In this document: positions 26,822 through 38,783 of the stretch, in pieces | Layout: each line of letters starts with the position of its first letter | Position numbering within the stretch: the stretch's first letter is position 1 | Source of the DNA: Paragonimus skrjabini miyazakii | Lineage: Eukaryota > Platyhelminthes > Trematoda > Plagiorchiida > Troglotrematidae | DNA: 64,000 nucleotides | Direction: 5' to 3' | NCBI GenBank assembly: GCA_014338405.1 | Contig: JTDE01001365.1 | Location: forward strand, 46,975-110,974 | Translations under genes and position numbers: made by a program | Notes under the pieces: generated by a model | Databases searched by the model: none | What the model was told of the DNA's origin: nothing | What the model saw: the letters and a program-made list of their open reading frames with translations, nothing else

Positions 26822-27053
26822 ATGGGTCGGGAAATACTTCTACTTCATTTCGGTCAAGCTGGCGTTCAAATAGGCTCTGCCCTATGGGAATTATTTTGCA
26901 TGGAACACAGGGTATCCGCAGACGGTCAATTAATTATAAGCGGACCAGAAAGTCAACTGTCCTCTTCGGAATATGTTTCCGCATTTTTCTACGAGGGAAT
27001 CAGAACATGGACACCCAGGGCAATTATGGTGGATTTAGAACCGACCGTCATCG
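26822..27053 (+). CDS. TUBA: Alpha-tubulin, exon 1 (long-tailed divergent isotype)
   Basis: Encodes residues 1-77 plus one base of codon 78. It starts MGREILLLHFGQAGVQIGSA: the GQAGVQIG nucleotide-binding loop is intact, and VDLEPTVI near the end is the alpha-tubulin T2-loop region. Two things differ from ordinary alpha-tubulin. The N-terminal MREC/MREI tetrapeptide, used in tubulin mRNA autoregulation, is interrupted by a Gly. The residue 36-52 loop contains no lysine, so the acetylated Lys40 is absent. The donor at 27054 (GTAAGC) splits the codon for the Asp of VID in phase 1. The start is supported by an in-frame upstream stop and a strong context. The exon pairs with 34713-37603. Confidence 0.92.
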
Positions 27054-27244
27054 GTAAGCAAAACCATGCCAATCCTACTGCATTATATGACTACAAAGAG
27101 TGCTTATTTTGGACGAGTTCAGCGTTAACATTAACAACTCGAATGATTGGACGTCTGAATAAGCATTCAACAAACTGTGGTGTAAAAAAGTATAAATATC
27201 AAAAGCGACAATATACCAGTAGTTGGCGCTCATACGCAACTGTT

Positions 27245-27520
27245 GTGTAACCATGACGTGAAGAGCAAGCCTTAGGTAGACGAAGAAAAGAAAGGGTAGG
27301 GAGGGCACATAACTATTAAAGCATCAATTGTGTCAACATCAAGGTGCTTACAGTTGGAAATCAGACAGCTAAATTATAAGTAAAAATAAGGTATCATAAG
27401 CAAGGTGGGCCCTGTACGGCTTTCACTACCCCGCCTTATTACGTGCAATAGCTTCAGAGACAACTGGAATAAATAACGGTAACATTCAGGCCATTCAGAG
27501 TAGCCGCGTGCGATTGTGTG
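27245..27520 (-). mobile_element. RTE-type LINE 3' remnant inside the tubulin intron
   Basis: Collinear with the 3' untranslated part of the other LINE copies: a GAAAAGAAAGGGTAGGGAGG block, then GTGTCAACATCAAGGTGCTT, then a CTTTCACTACCCCGCC block followed by GACAACTGGAATAAATAACG, as in the copy at 24.4 kb. It is oriented against the host gene. No coding frame survives. Confidence 0.6.
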
Positions 27521-28832
27521 TAAGTCAGTTCGTGTACATTGCTTAGTAAGTAGACACTATGGTACTTTTTAATTTAGTCTGCTGTTTAGTACTAGACAAC
27601 AAATTTCGTGTTTTTCAACTCCTTAAGTAGCTTGTAAACTATCAGGGAAAAGATCCGTCTGTGACGTTTAATCCTTGATGCGGATTAAACAACCTCTCAC
27701 AAGTTAAGGGTTTCATGATGCACAAAATGTCTCATAATGCACCAGACTGATAACAGTGAGTCAGAAGTCAATCGTAAAAATGTTGTGATCCAAGAATTGT
27801 TTACTCGACAAAGCAACACATGGGTTAAGCGTTTAAACAAGACCAGAAACAAAACCACTCATTTGCACGCGGTATTCGGACCCAGACCGTCTCGGATGCC
27901 GCAGACGTCAAAGCTCAGTTCCTTTAAGTAGCAGAGACCATTATGGGCGATGCTGCACTCTGATGTTCTTTTCTGCATTTTTCTTGCGGCTTGTATGATG
28001 TCAAAATATATGCTGTGGTCATACTACTGAATTGCGGTGGTATGAGCAGTATATTACGATCGCTCATCTTCACTACACAAGGTCACAAATCAGTACTCTT
28101 TACGATGGGTTGAACGCATGCAAGAGAGAAAGTTGGTAGGTTTTTCGCTTTGTTAATTGACTTAGGGAAAAGGTGGAACTGAAGTGTGTGCTTAACCTAG
28201 ATCGCTTGGTCTGCCATTAACTTCAACTCGTCGATCACATTTTCTCACTACCGGACTGATTGCATCAGTTGCGTATTTAAACAGGTGGCAAGACATGCTT
28301 AAAAATTTGTCCGTTCATGCTGCTTTATATACTGTGTATATCCTTGAAGTGTTCAATGAGGCTGGTAAATAATTTGTGAGCCAACATTGGAATAAAACTT
28401 GGAGTTATTTTAAAAACAAATGACCCTGATATAAACTGGGGACAAGGGCAAAATGATATCAATTGTTTGAATCACCGACAGCTCAAAAGATGCTTTCAAG
28501 GAAAGCATTTTTGAAAATGTAAATCTTTGTCCTTAGCTTCGTAGGTTGATTGAGGAGTAGCAGAACGCCCAAATACTTGACTTCCTAGTGTCTCCCTTTC
28601 TGTATAATGGATTGTTCATGAAGGTGGCTTACAGAGGCTGTCTTTCTCTCTATTAAATCCCAGTTGTGCTTGCAAGATGTAAGTGTCTCGATGTTAAACG
28701 TTTCAGTTAGGATGGGATTTTCATGTACTGAACCTAATTATTTGGTTTATTCCGTTGATGACCTGAGGTATTTTTACTTCCAGAGTGGCGTGGCAGCCCG
28801 AGCCACAGTACCTTTTGGTCAGGCTCATGGCT

Positions 28833-28835
28833 GTT

Positions 28836-28874
<39 letters not shown>

Positions 28875-28875
28875 G
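28833..28875 (+). repeat. (GAT)n microsatellite
   Basis: About fourteen nearly uninterrupted GAT/ATG triplets, with one GGT interruption near the end. The same triplet forms the 3' tails of the LINE copies at 38.8 and 45.8 kb, so this may also mark a LINE 3' end, but the sequence just upstream (GTCAGGCTCATGGCTG) matches those LINEs only weakly. Confidence 0.9.
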
Positions 28876-30679
28876 TGATGATGGCGTGGCAATACATCAG
28901 TGACTGCAATGGCTTACTTTGGTCCATCAGTGTGAGAATCCCGATATGACTATTGTTATTACTACTGCTGTCATTACTGGGATAAAATATTACATTTACG
29001 AGACCGCAGCTAAAGCATTTTCCCTTCACCTCTTATCTTGCCCAGGTCTACTTGCCGCACTGGTCCGAAGGGTTGCGCTGGCTTCGGATGAAGCTGCTTA
29101 TTCATTTCAGGCAGGCCAAATAAGTCAAAACACACTAAAAGCGATTAAACTCTTGCGATCGTGTCTCATAATAGTGACTGTGCAAAGCATATGTGTAATA
29201 AGACACAGTCTATGGCAAACACTACGACTTAATTTCAACCAAGGGATTGAAATACATGATGCTCGTATATAATTTTGTATGCGTATTTCATAAAGTTGTC
29301 ACTGCAATTTCTCGGAGAAACGGATGGGGTATAAATGTTGCTCAATATCGTAACTTAATAGGGAATGGAGTCAAATGTTGTCAAATGAAACAAAATACTT
29401 CACAAAACTTATAGTTCACTGAAACAGAAAACTTAGGACATGATGGGCGTTTGAGAGAAATGGGAGTGAAAAGTCATCAGTTTCATGTTGTATGGGGTTC
29501 AAATATATTTTGTCACCGCTTGCTTTGGCGTTTTGTAGTTTTTGAAAAACTTACAAAAAGTAATCCGTATGGCGATAGCTGTAGAAAACTACCAAACCAA
29601 ATACCATGGCGTTCCAGCCACTATTACTGGGTAATACTGAAGAATCTATATTAACGTTTGCAAGCCTAATGTTGCTTGAACTTTTGTACCGTGAAGCTGT
29701 ACACACTATATCCTACTTATTGAGCCTTCTGACTAGGCAAACCGCTCACAGCCATGTAAGTTGGACATATGTGTTATTAATTTCGGATCAGGTAAACAGG
29801 TCAGGTTGATTGGTCAGATGCTCTAGTGAAGTTTTTCAAGTCACTATTTCCATGGCAGAACGATAACTGGCTAGTCGGACCTAACACTCTTCCGTCAGAT
29901 CAGTCCATTTCTACAAGGATAACCTCATGGGCACCATTCAGATTCTAATACTAGACTTGAGTTTTTTCTCTGAAACATTATAGTTTTTGTCCTTCTGAGT
30001 TGCACTTGGACAAAGTTAATGAAGAATACTTCTGCTTTGAGGTTCTTCTCGAGGCGGATGCCGTAATTCGTGCTGAGGCTGAATTGGGGATTAAATTAAT
30101 ATCCGAAGTAGACTTAAATTTGCTCCATTGGAACCTAGTTTACGCACAATTCGATAAAATGCTTCTTCCTACTTCTGTCGACGTATGACTTAGAGTAAAG
30201 CCATCCTTCTATAATATATGCACATTCCATAGGAGACAGAAGTTCCTGATATTGACAAAAGTGCGTCTCCTGATCTTGCTATAAAACTGAACGCTCATAT
30301 ATCATTGTGCCTGCTGGCATTGTAGTGATGTAACGGGATCTTTTTACTCTGCTGCTAATTGATTGGGTGGCGTGTATAGCGTCCGGGTGCGGCTTGCTGA
30401 TAATAATGGTAGGTTACTGGAACTATGTACATCTCACGAACTTCGCATATATCGAGTTCCACACTTCTAAAAATAGTGTAGCGAAAAAGCGCCCAATAAA
30501 GCACTGTCGTTATTGTCCAACTAGTTAGTTAGCATGCCACACGTGCGGTCGCGCTTATGAGTCAAAATTCCAGTCCATAGCATCCCCCGGTTTTCGTTCA
30601 CGCGTCCTGTGCACTTCTGTCAGGTTTACGTGTGTGATCGGCGCCTTCTATGGGGGGTTTTCCGCATGCCATTCTTCGT

Positions 30680-31025
30680 TCGTTGGTCCAATCCCGTTGA
30701 GCGATGGATCGTCCAATCGCTCGTGTTGTCCGCTATCTATCTACTGTAAACTTTGACCACACTCCACGACCGTGTGGAGATATTCCTGCAAGTGTTGGAA
30801 TAATCACGCCTCCGATTTGGTCATCCATCCTATTTTGGCTGCCATGTCTCGCCCGTTGGTGTGATCCGGTCGAGCGATGATTCATCCGGTCTTCCACACC
30901 GTCCCCGATTCGCTCGTAGTGGGATTTTGGACGAACCTCCCCCCTGCGTTGAGGTATTCCTCTGAGTGTTGGAATACTCACACCTCCGGCCTGATAATCC
31001 GTCACAATAGCACTGCATGACAAGG
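30680..31025. repeat. Two-unit tandem repeat, period about 174 bp
   Basis: The word CGTTGGTCCAATCCCGTTGA at 30680 recurs as CGTTGGTGTGATCCGGTCGA at 30854. Within the units, GATATTCCTGCAAGTGTTGG (about 30779) recurs as GGTATTCCTCTGAGTGTTGG (about 30951). The segment is clearly more GC-rich than the surrounding intron. On the minus strand one frame stays open across both units (30733-31041) and shows the internal duplication GGVSIPTLRGI / GGVIIPTLAGI. It could be a fragment of an unknown element or a local minisatellite. Confidence 0.7.
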
Positions 31026-33342
31026 AGACCGTCCTATTCAACCCAGTTATGGAGACAAGGCTGCTGAATCCCTATTGCCTGTCCCTTTCTTGGGGACTGT
31101 CGTTCCTTTGGGAGTAAACATCCGGAATAAGATTATGCTGTTATTTTTGCCCGCCTCATTTCATGCTTGCAAATTAAAATGATGGACTAGAGTTTGGTCT
31201 GTGATTGCACAAGACACTAGTCAAACGCCAATGATGGAGTGACCGTCCAACTCACAGCAGTAACATTATTCAAATAAGCATCGGCCAGAAATCCCAAAGA
31301 ATAGGCAATGACGCTGTGAGTGGATTTCATCTGAAGGGGCAGTGTAGCCTGAGGAAAATCAGATATTTTGAGTTGGACGAAATTTTCAAGAAAACCTCAA
31401 ATGATCCCTTGACTCAAAAAAATAGAGTAACCATCAAGAATTGAAACAGAAGACTGCAGTCTGTTCAAGAAACATAAGAAGTATCTGAACCAGCAAGCTC
31501 AACAGATTAGACGGGGCAATTTTACCCAGAAAAAATTACCGACTGATGATCTCGTTTGGCTAGTATTTTTGTGTAAACTTAACTGGTAAGTGAAATGAAA
31601 ATAACAAATAATCAAATGAACAAGATGACTGGACGAATACATAATATATAAGGACACAAATGACTTGGTATCGAAGTAGTCTGTACTAGTCGTACTGAGT
31701 CAAAGGGCGAAGAAAAAAATGTTTCTATGGTTGAACGATCCTGTCATTGTCCCAGAGCGGAATTGAGCGAGAAAGTTTCCGCGGGTTCTCTCTGATAAGT
31801 ACCTAATAATTTGATCACAGTCAAGGCTGTAGAGCAGTTATAAGACAGCATTATTAGGCATGCTACTCTTCGAGTGGGACCACCCGTTTTGTTGTCCGAA
31901 AGCAGAACCTGCAGGTTTTGTTGGAGACAGTAGATGTTTGGCATGATATCAACTCACTCGTTGCATCCTACCTGAACAACCAGTGTCCGTAAAAGTTTCT
32001 GGTTGCTGTTTCTACATACTGCTGCTGATTAACCTTCCTAGAAAAGCATCAGTACTAGCAGTCCACCGTAAATCTTTTGTTTGCTTCATTTGCATGTTCA
32101 GTGCAAATTCTTTTTACCATGTTCGCCGGATCGTGTACGCTGCCACGTTTCAGACTGATCGGCACATATCTGTGAAAGTGCAGATATCGACCACTCACGG
32201 TTTTCTGTAAACAGTCCGATGTAATAACTCTTTTGATTTATATGTCACTGCTACGTCAAGAGAAGACATTTGATCAATAGCGTAGTTCATTAAACTGAAG
32301 GTAACGGTGCTGAAAGTCCTGTTAAAAAATTTCCAAAACTACTGGGTATTCCCTAGACAATCCAAGTACCTTCGATAATAACTAATTTCTTTGTTAATTC
32401 CATCGGGCTTGTCGTTTTTAAACCTACTTCGTTTCTCTCCTCAGGCCGTTCAAAGGAAGTCAGTATTACTGAGTGTGAGAAAAAATTAACAAACTGAAAG
32501 CACATTTCGTTAATTTGACAAATGAGCTGATCACCCGAAGGGGCTATTCAACCGATATGAACCAGTTCATTTGACTGTGAAGAATAGAAGCAATGCAGTT
32601 AGTTGCAATCTCTCGGATAATCTTATCCAATAAACCGTACTAGTTAGGATAGCAAAACTTGATAAAGTTATAAGCTTACATTTCTTTTATCCAAGATCTT
32701 TTGGCAACTACTGTTGATGGAATGTCATCCGAACTTTCCTCACTGCATAATTCCACGTAAAATATTGAAGATATATTGCATGAACAACGCTCACTACTAG
32801 ACATTATCATCTTCACGAAAGTACTAAAACGTCAATTAACCAAGAGTGAAATGTTAGCTCACTCTCTGTTATCCGATATAATATGCTAGATGATAAATGT
32901 ATGAAGTTTGAAAAAATTGAAGTATGTTCACTTGTGAGTTGGAGATATGTGCTGACCTTGACAACTTATGGCCTTCCCACCTTCTGGTTGCTGACATTAC
33001 TAGTGACGGCAGCCAATCGGATTTCGTCATTCATATCAACTCATTGTTTTGCTGTGGCACGTACGGAGAAAGGATTAGAAAGGATTAGGAAACCAAGGCT
33101 CTGGAAAAATTGTCTGTTGGACGGAGCTTTAACTGCGCTGGATGCCCGACTCTTTGGTCGTTATCCTATGTTGGTTACAGGTTGCAGGTGATTAAGTAAA
33201 CACAATCTTCTAGAACTATTGTATACCCGGATTTTCCTCTATTACTTGCACCCTCCTAACTCAAAAACACTCATCTTCTATTCGAATAACCGTTTCTTGG
33301 TGAGAACAAACTTTAATATCGTCCGCACACGGGTTGGTGTTG

Positions 33343-33400
33343 GTGATCATGATGGCGATGTTGATGTTGATGTTGATGATGATAATGAAGATGATGATGT
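33343..33400 (+). repeat. Degenerate GAT/GTT-rich simple repeat
   Basis: A GATCATGATGGCGATGTTGA-type tract built from imperfect GAT and GTT triplets. It has no partner and no element recognised upstream. Confidence 0.7.
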
Positions 33401-34712
33401 CAAATATTTTGGCAGTGACACTGTTGATTTGCAATTGCATGAAGCCTGAGTTTCACAACATATATTTAAACGTCTAGTGTAATCGACACAATACATAACG
33501 GATAACACATGTGAAGTTGGACACTTCCTACACAGTTTATAAGTATGAGAATGTGATTGTGTACGCACCAGGTTTATGAAACACTTTTATAAAGGTCCGA
33601 AAATGTGCAGTTACTTCAAACTAAGTATGGAAGTATACTAAACTAGCCACAGGAGAAGTAATACTGACCATTTTATAAGATATTTTGACCAAAAATCACC
33701 GGTGACATACAACTGGTCCATGATGTTATAGAATACGTTGATAGTATGGTCTTAAACCGTGATTGCTCATGAACATAGGTACGCGTGTTAGTTCAGATTA
33801 TACTTTGTTTTTTTAGATTGATGAGCTATTACGCTTGCTCTCAGATTCAGTGATAACACACTTTTCGTGGTAAGAAAGTTTCCAAACCCTGATCGTCATG
33901 TCAAGTCTGATGAACTTTTTTATCATTTCAGCAATCACGTGAATTTTGCCACCAGTATTGCAGTACAGTCTGCTACAAAACGTCCGGCTGCAACAAACTA
34001 GACCATTAACGTTGGTAATATTTCGAATAATAGAAATACTAAGAAGAAGAAGAATAAATCAGACATTAAAGGAACAGCAAAAACATTGTTAGAAAGCAGT
34101 CAATATTTCAGTGGAAACGTTGTATCAAGTAAGGGGAAACTCTTCACTGCTGGAGCTCACCTTATTCACCTTCACACCAGCATAAAGCGGTAGATACTTT
34201 TCTACACCTTTTCAATCATACTGGATTGAGTCTCAAACCTTCTTATACAAAAGTTGTTACGTCAGTATTTCTAAACACAAGTGATTTTCCAAACAAGATA
34301 GGACTGTCTGTTAGTTGTCTGAAACAAATCACCGGACAAGGAACAGTCAATCATCAGTCTTCGACCCAGGTAATGTCAGATAGCCATAGATCCGGCTGAC
34401 GGACAGGCTGCCAACTGTCGAAGCAATACCCTGGAACTCCAACATTTTTGACTAGTTGAACTAAGCTGTTACTTCTATAAAGCACAGACCATTTGTTACC
34501 ACTGTCTTCTGGGCGTACGCTTGGTTGCCGCATTCTACGGAATCGGCAATATGTGCCATCTCTCACTATCAAGTTATCCCGATCGTTTTGGTGATACAGA
34601 CCTTATAATAATGGCTTTCGATGGTCCTTAAAGAAAATCGTTATCCTGAAGTAAATACTGCAAGAATTACCATACGTCCGTGAACTTATTTATTCGTTCT
34701 TTCTCATTTCAG

Positions 34713-37603
34713 ATGAAATACGAGCCGGACCTTACCGGAAACTTTGGAAACCCAACTGTCTGATCACGGGCAAAGAAGACGCAGCGAACAACTATGGGAG
34801 AGGAAATTGCACTATTGGGAAACAAAAAATGGAGGAAACCATGGAGATAATTCGTAAACTGGTAGAGGATTCAAACAATTTGGCTGCATTCGAATTGGTT
34901 CATTCGCATTCAGGGGGCACTGGATCAGGGATGACCAGTTTGATTATTGACCAGTTATGTGATGAATATGGAAAAAAATTCAAATTCAGTACTTCTATTT
35001 TCCCCTCAGCCATGTACTCACAGTCTACTGTGGATCCGTACAATTCAGTATTACATTCGCATGCAACCATTGAAACGCTAGATTGTGATATTCTAGTGGA
35101 CAATCAGACATTGTTTGAACGGTGTACTAGAAACCTGAACATGCAACAGCCCTCATTCACGGAAATCAACCGCCTGCTGGCTCAAATGCTTAGCTCAGTA
35201 TTCATGTCTCATCGATTTGTCTACCACGGTTCACAGCACGCTGATACTACGGAACTTCTAACAAACTTGATACCCTATCCGAGAATTCATTTTCCTTCTC
35301 TGTTCTATGCACCTTTGTTCTCTCGTTGTCAAATGGATCACGATGCGCTGTCAATTTCCGAATTAACTAGGGCCGTGTTTAGCGAAGATGCACAAACCAT
35401 CGATTTTCCTTGTAAGCGGAACGCGTATATTTCGTGTGCTATGCTCTATCGTGGTCTGAGCAGTCCGAAGCAGATTTACGACGCTTTACAATTAGTGAAA
35501 GGGACTCCAAGCATCGGGGCCAGCTTCGTGGAGTGGTGTCCAACTGGATTTAAAATCGGATTGAACACATTCCCACCAGTTACATTTCCAAACTCCCCTT
35601 TGGCTGAGACACCCCGTTCTGTATGTATGTTGGCGGGTAATCTGGGCATGAGACATGCTTGGCACCGAAATAACTCAAAGTTCGATATTTTGTTCAGTCG
35701 TCGAAGTTTTGTGCACTGGTTTATCGGTGAAGGTGTAGAAGAAAGTGAGTTCATTGAGGCACGTGACGATATGGCTTATCTTGAACAGGATTACGCGGAA
35801 CTGATGAGCGAGTCTATTCAAGAGATGGATATGGTGGCGCCACCAACTCAAACACCAACACACACAGCAGCCGTTCCGGCAGCGATGCTAACCACTAAGC
35901 GTTCACCTGCATCCAGTCTGGCACAGACGAGTCTTCACTACCAACAACAACAACAAATGTTACAAGAACAAGAACGTTCGCAACTACAGCTACTGGATGC
36001 TGGAAGCATGAATTCGCGAATGAGTTCAAATCCAACGCAAGCGGAAGACCACGAGTCTAGACAAACACTTCAATCGAACAACGCTAACATGATACGCAAT
36101 GAGCGCAAATTCCACAACGCTCAACAACAGTTTAGCAACAGACATGGTCATCCAGATTTAATTGATTGGAGTCCATCAACAGAATGTCCAGAAACATTGA
36201 GTCGTTTATCCATAGCGCAATCAGCAACCCATCGGCAAAGCGTGCAAGCATCAAGAAGTCAGTATCATCAAAAGCCGCAAAACCGATTTGTTGCTCAGCG
36301 TGGTGAAGATAGAAAGGATTGGTCTGTACCACATCTGGAACCTGACGCTGTTCTATATCATGGTGATCACGTAAGTGATAGTGAGAAGAATGTAAGTGAT
36401 GAAACCAGTGAAAGTCTGCGTGAATCGGTTGAAGAGACTCGTCGGTTCTATAAACCTTACGGGGATGAAAACGGTCGAGATATGCTTGTTTCTGGCACAT
36501 TTACTACGAACGAATCTGGACCACGAAGCACTGACATATCGAGGGCGAACATGCCCAGAGGTTTTAACATGAACAACCCTAGGCATTCACAAGCAAGTAA
36601 TGATACGGCATTTCTACCAACAGAACCCTTAGTGCGTCATTCAGGAGCAGAGTTTACGCCCACAAATGTTGGCACAGAAGGCATGCATGTGAGTCGTATC
36701 AGCAATACGCATGAATTATGTAGTTCACTCTATCAGAACAGAAAGGAAAAGCAATGTAGGTCCCAAGAAAGCGATGGACTTAAACCGAGGCACCATGAAG
36801 ATATCTCAGGCGAAACACACTCTACATCAAATTGGTCCATTGCATCGCCCATGAGCTATGCTGGACGTGAACAGTCGATACGGTCAGAGGTTAGTCATCG
36901 GTTGGCTGAATCTGAACCGGCAGACAAATCAACCGATTCATCTTGTATGGTTCAGTGTTTCGATAACATGGTCTTCAGGACCGCAGGACAGGGCATTTTC
37001 CAGGCTGCCAGTGTCACCAGTGGTCTTGGGTCTATGAGTAATGTGGCTTCGTCCACTAGTTCGCCACATTTTGGTGCAAAGGCCAAACACCCAATGGCAA
37101 CAGAATGTCAAGCAAAATTACTTGCTCCCTCTAACTATTTAGGAACGGGTGACAGGAGTCCATGTGGAAGTATAGACTGCCTTCAATCGAGTCATCCTCA
37201 TTATCAACGTCATCGTCACCACCATCACCATCACCAACATTTACATCAACATCGGCATCGCAAGCATCGACACCGTCGACGTTCTCACCTACAGTCGGTA
37301 GCGATTCATCCCGATCAGTTGAGTAACTTAAAGCAAAATAATAAAACAATTACAGCTCCCCTTGCTAACGAAGAAAACAATGTGATTGAATTCGATTTAC
37401 AAGTAGCCGGCGACCGGCATTCCGTCACACCAACTAAATTGAAACAAGGCTTGAATAGGCCCTTTTCAGCAGTGAACAAACATCCAGTCTACGAAGTTTC
37501 GATCACAGACGTGGATGATCCACAACGTGCCGTGACTCCTGTTATATTTGCTTGGTCAGCGAGTGGTGAACGGCGGATTAATCGTAGTATGGCAGCACAA
37601 TAA
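34713..37603 (+). CDS. TUBA: Alpha-tubulin, exon 2 with ~590-residue C-terminal extension
   Basis: After the acceptor at 34712 the exon completes Asp78 and runs open to TAA at 37601-37603, giving 1040 residues in all; ordinary alpha-tubulins have about 450. Tubulin landmarks in order are AANNYGRG, the glycine-rich loop HSHSGGTGSG (one Gly of GGGTGSG is Ser), VDPYNSVL, FTEINRL, DTTELLTNLIPYPRIHFP (the Glu used to hydrolyse GTP on beta-tubulin is kept), EWCPTGFKIGLN, PPVTFPNSPLAETPRSVCML (the longer S9-S10 loop that marks alpha), VHWFIGEGVEESEF and EARDDMAYLEQDY. Tubulin similarity ends near residue 448. The remaining 590 residues are Ser/Asn/His-rich and probably disordered, with a Gln-rich stretch (about 487-505) and a His/Arg-rich stretch (about 905-937). 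The acidic glutamylated tail and terminal Tyr are absent. Function is inferred: a specialised alpha subunit of microtubules, perhaps of a particular tissue or of cilia or sperm. Confidence 0.92.
37195..37290 (+). repeat. CAT/CAC-rich coding repeat (His/Arg tract)
   Basis: Imperfect CAT, CAC, CAA and CGT triplets inside the tubulin tail encode about 30 residues that are nearly all His, Arg and Gln. It resembles the simple repeats elsewhere in the window but is kept in frame. Confidence 0.8.
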
Positions 37604-37737
37604 CTTATCACCCATTCCAATTGCTTTTTGTTAAAAGCAAGCAATGAGTGAACAAACGCTTTGCAACGCAAAACACATATTCAAAATGAACAAAGGTTGT
37701 ACTTATCAAACGTGACAACCGTGTAGACATTGAGTTG

Positions 37738-37743
37738 AATAAA
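37738..37743 (+). terminator. Polyadenylation signal AATAAA for the tubulin gene
   Basis: A canonical AATAAA 135 bases after the tubulin stop codon. Placement and strand fit a short 3' untranslated region. Confidence 0.6.
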
Positions 37744-38231
37744 TTTCAATCTGTATTGCAATATCCCTTGTATGGATAATATATCCATATTCGTACTGAG
37801 GTAGGTTAGTTTGGGGGTAATTTAACGTCGAAAAAGGTGGATAAATACGCCAGAAATTTGATAGACGTCAGTATACACATGCGACCAGAAAAACTGCTCT
37901 GCATTTGGGCTCTAACTTACACCTTCTTTAATATCAAAGTTTCGGATACGTAATAAAAATTGAAAACGAAACATAAACGATCAAGAGCTGTACTGTATAC
38001 GTGAAAACAGTCTGAGGAAGAAGATAACTATGTTTGCCAGTAGTACCAGTAGATATGTGCGACGTGGCCTGACTGAACAAAAACGCGCGAATCGCAAGTT
38101 GTGTCGGCCCATCTACTCTGTGTCGCTGCACACACCCGACTATTCACTTTACTTACTAGGAAAGTTATGTGTCGGTGTTTGGCACTGTTGCCAAACGAGT
38201 ACTTTTGTTTAATCCTTACACTTGCCCAGAC
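37744..38231. other. 3' flank of the tubulin gene; nothing further seen
   Basis: Short opposed open frames only. The next recognisable object is a LINE 3' end starting near 38232. Confidence 0.4.
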
Positions 38232-38783
38232 TTAGGGGGTTAGGTCATGTACTAAAGATGCCAGCTAGTCGTTTGCCACATCGAGCACTGGTTGCCGACG
38301 CTGCAACCAATTGGTGCGAGGTGGAGAGATGATGACCTGGCGCAGAAAAATGAAGTCGTTCACAAAGGGGTTGGTCACTGTAAAGCGGGTTCGTCTTCCA
38401 GGCTGGAGCTCTCGCGACTAACAGAGTTGATGACTTGAGATGTTATGTGAGATGGCGGCTAACCGAACTCAATGGCGTGAATGTTGTCGTTGTTTGACCG
38501 AGTTTTCTGTAAAGTGGGTGCATTTAATGACGCGGAGTGATGATGACGCCATACTCTCACCCACAGCCTGGTTGTTTGTTTGCAAAATGTAGGCACCATG
38601 ATGTTGAATGTTTGAACATAGACTCAGCTATTTTTAGTAGTTATGTCCCTTCCCATCCCCTGTTTTCCTCTCCATTCCTATACAGGATTTGCTTTTTTCC
38701 TCTTCGTGGTAATGTGGCAATTAAGCATCGGAGTGAACCACTAGTGTATTGCTGTATGTGATGATGGTACTGATGATGATGTG
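38232..38783 (+). mobile_element. RTE-type LINE 3' end with (GAT)n tail
   Basis: The plus strand encodes the C-terminal end of the retroelement protein: a LGHVLKMPASRLPHRAL-like run (38236-38300), then MKSFTKGLVTVKRVRLPGW with shifts. The 3' untranslated part (about 38520-38750) is collinear, on the opposite strand, with that of the copy at 45.8-46.1 kb, for example GCAATTAAGCATCGGAGTGA. It ends in a GATGATGG-type tract at 38752-38783. It is 5'-truncated and non-functional. Confidence 0.75.

Larger units (their letters stand above)
27054..34712 (+). other. Intron of the alpha-tubulin gene, 7659 bp
   Basis: Bounded by GTAAGC and a pyrimidine-rich TTCTTTCTCATTTCAG. It holds a LINE 3' remnant (27245-27520), a (GAT)n tract (28833-28875), a two-unit 174 bp tandem repeat (30680-31025) and a second degenerate GAT-rich tract (33343-33400). 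Frames at 28919-29272, 32883-33191 (plus) and 34354-34572 (minus) are of chance length and not accepted as exons. Confidence 0.85.

Noticed and set aside
28664..28903. Frame ending in a run of aspartates
   Set aside because: The Asp run is simply the translated (GAT)n microsatellite; there is no other coding signal.
32883..33191. Possible extra exon in the tubulin intron
   Set aside because: Exon 1 and exon 2 already join in phase with continuous tubulin sequence, so no additional coding exon is needed.
34354..34572. Minus-strand 72-codon frame just before tubulin exon 2
   Set aside because: Somewhat protein-like, but chance length, no splice sites and no family recognised.
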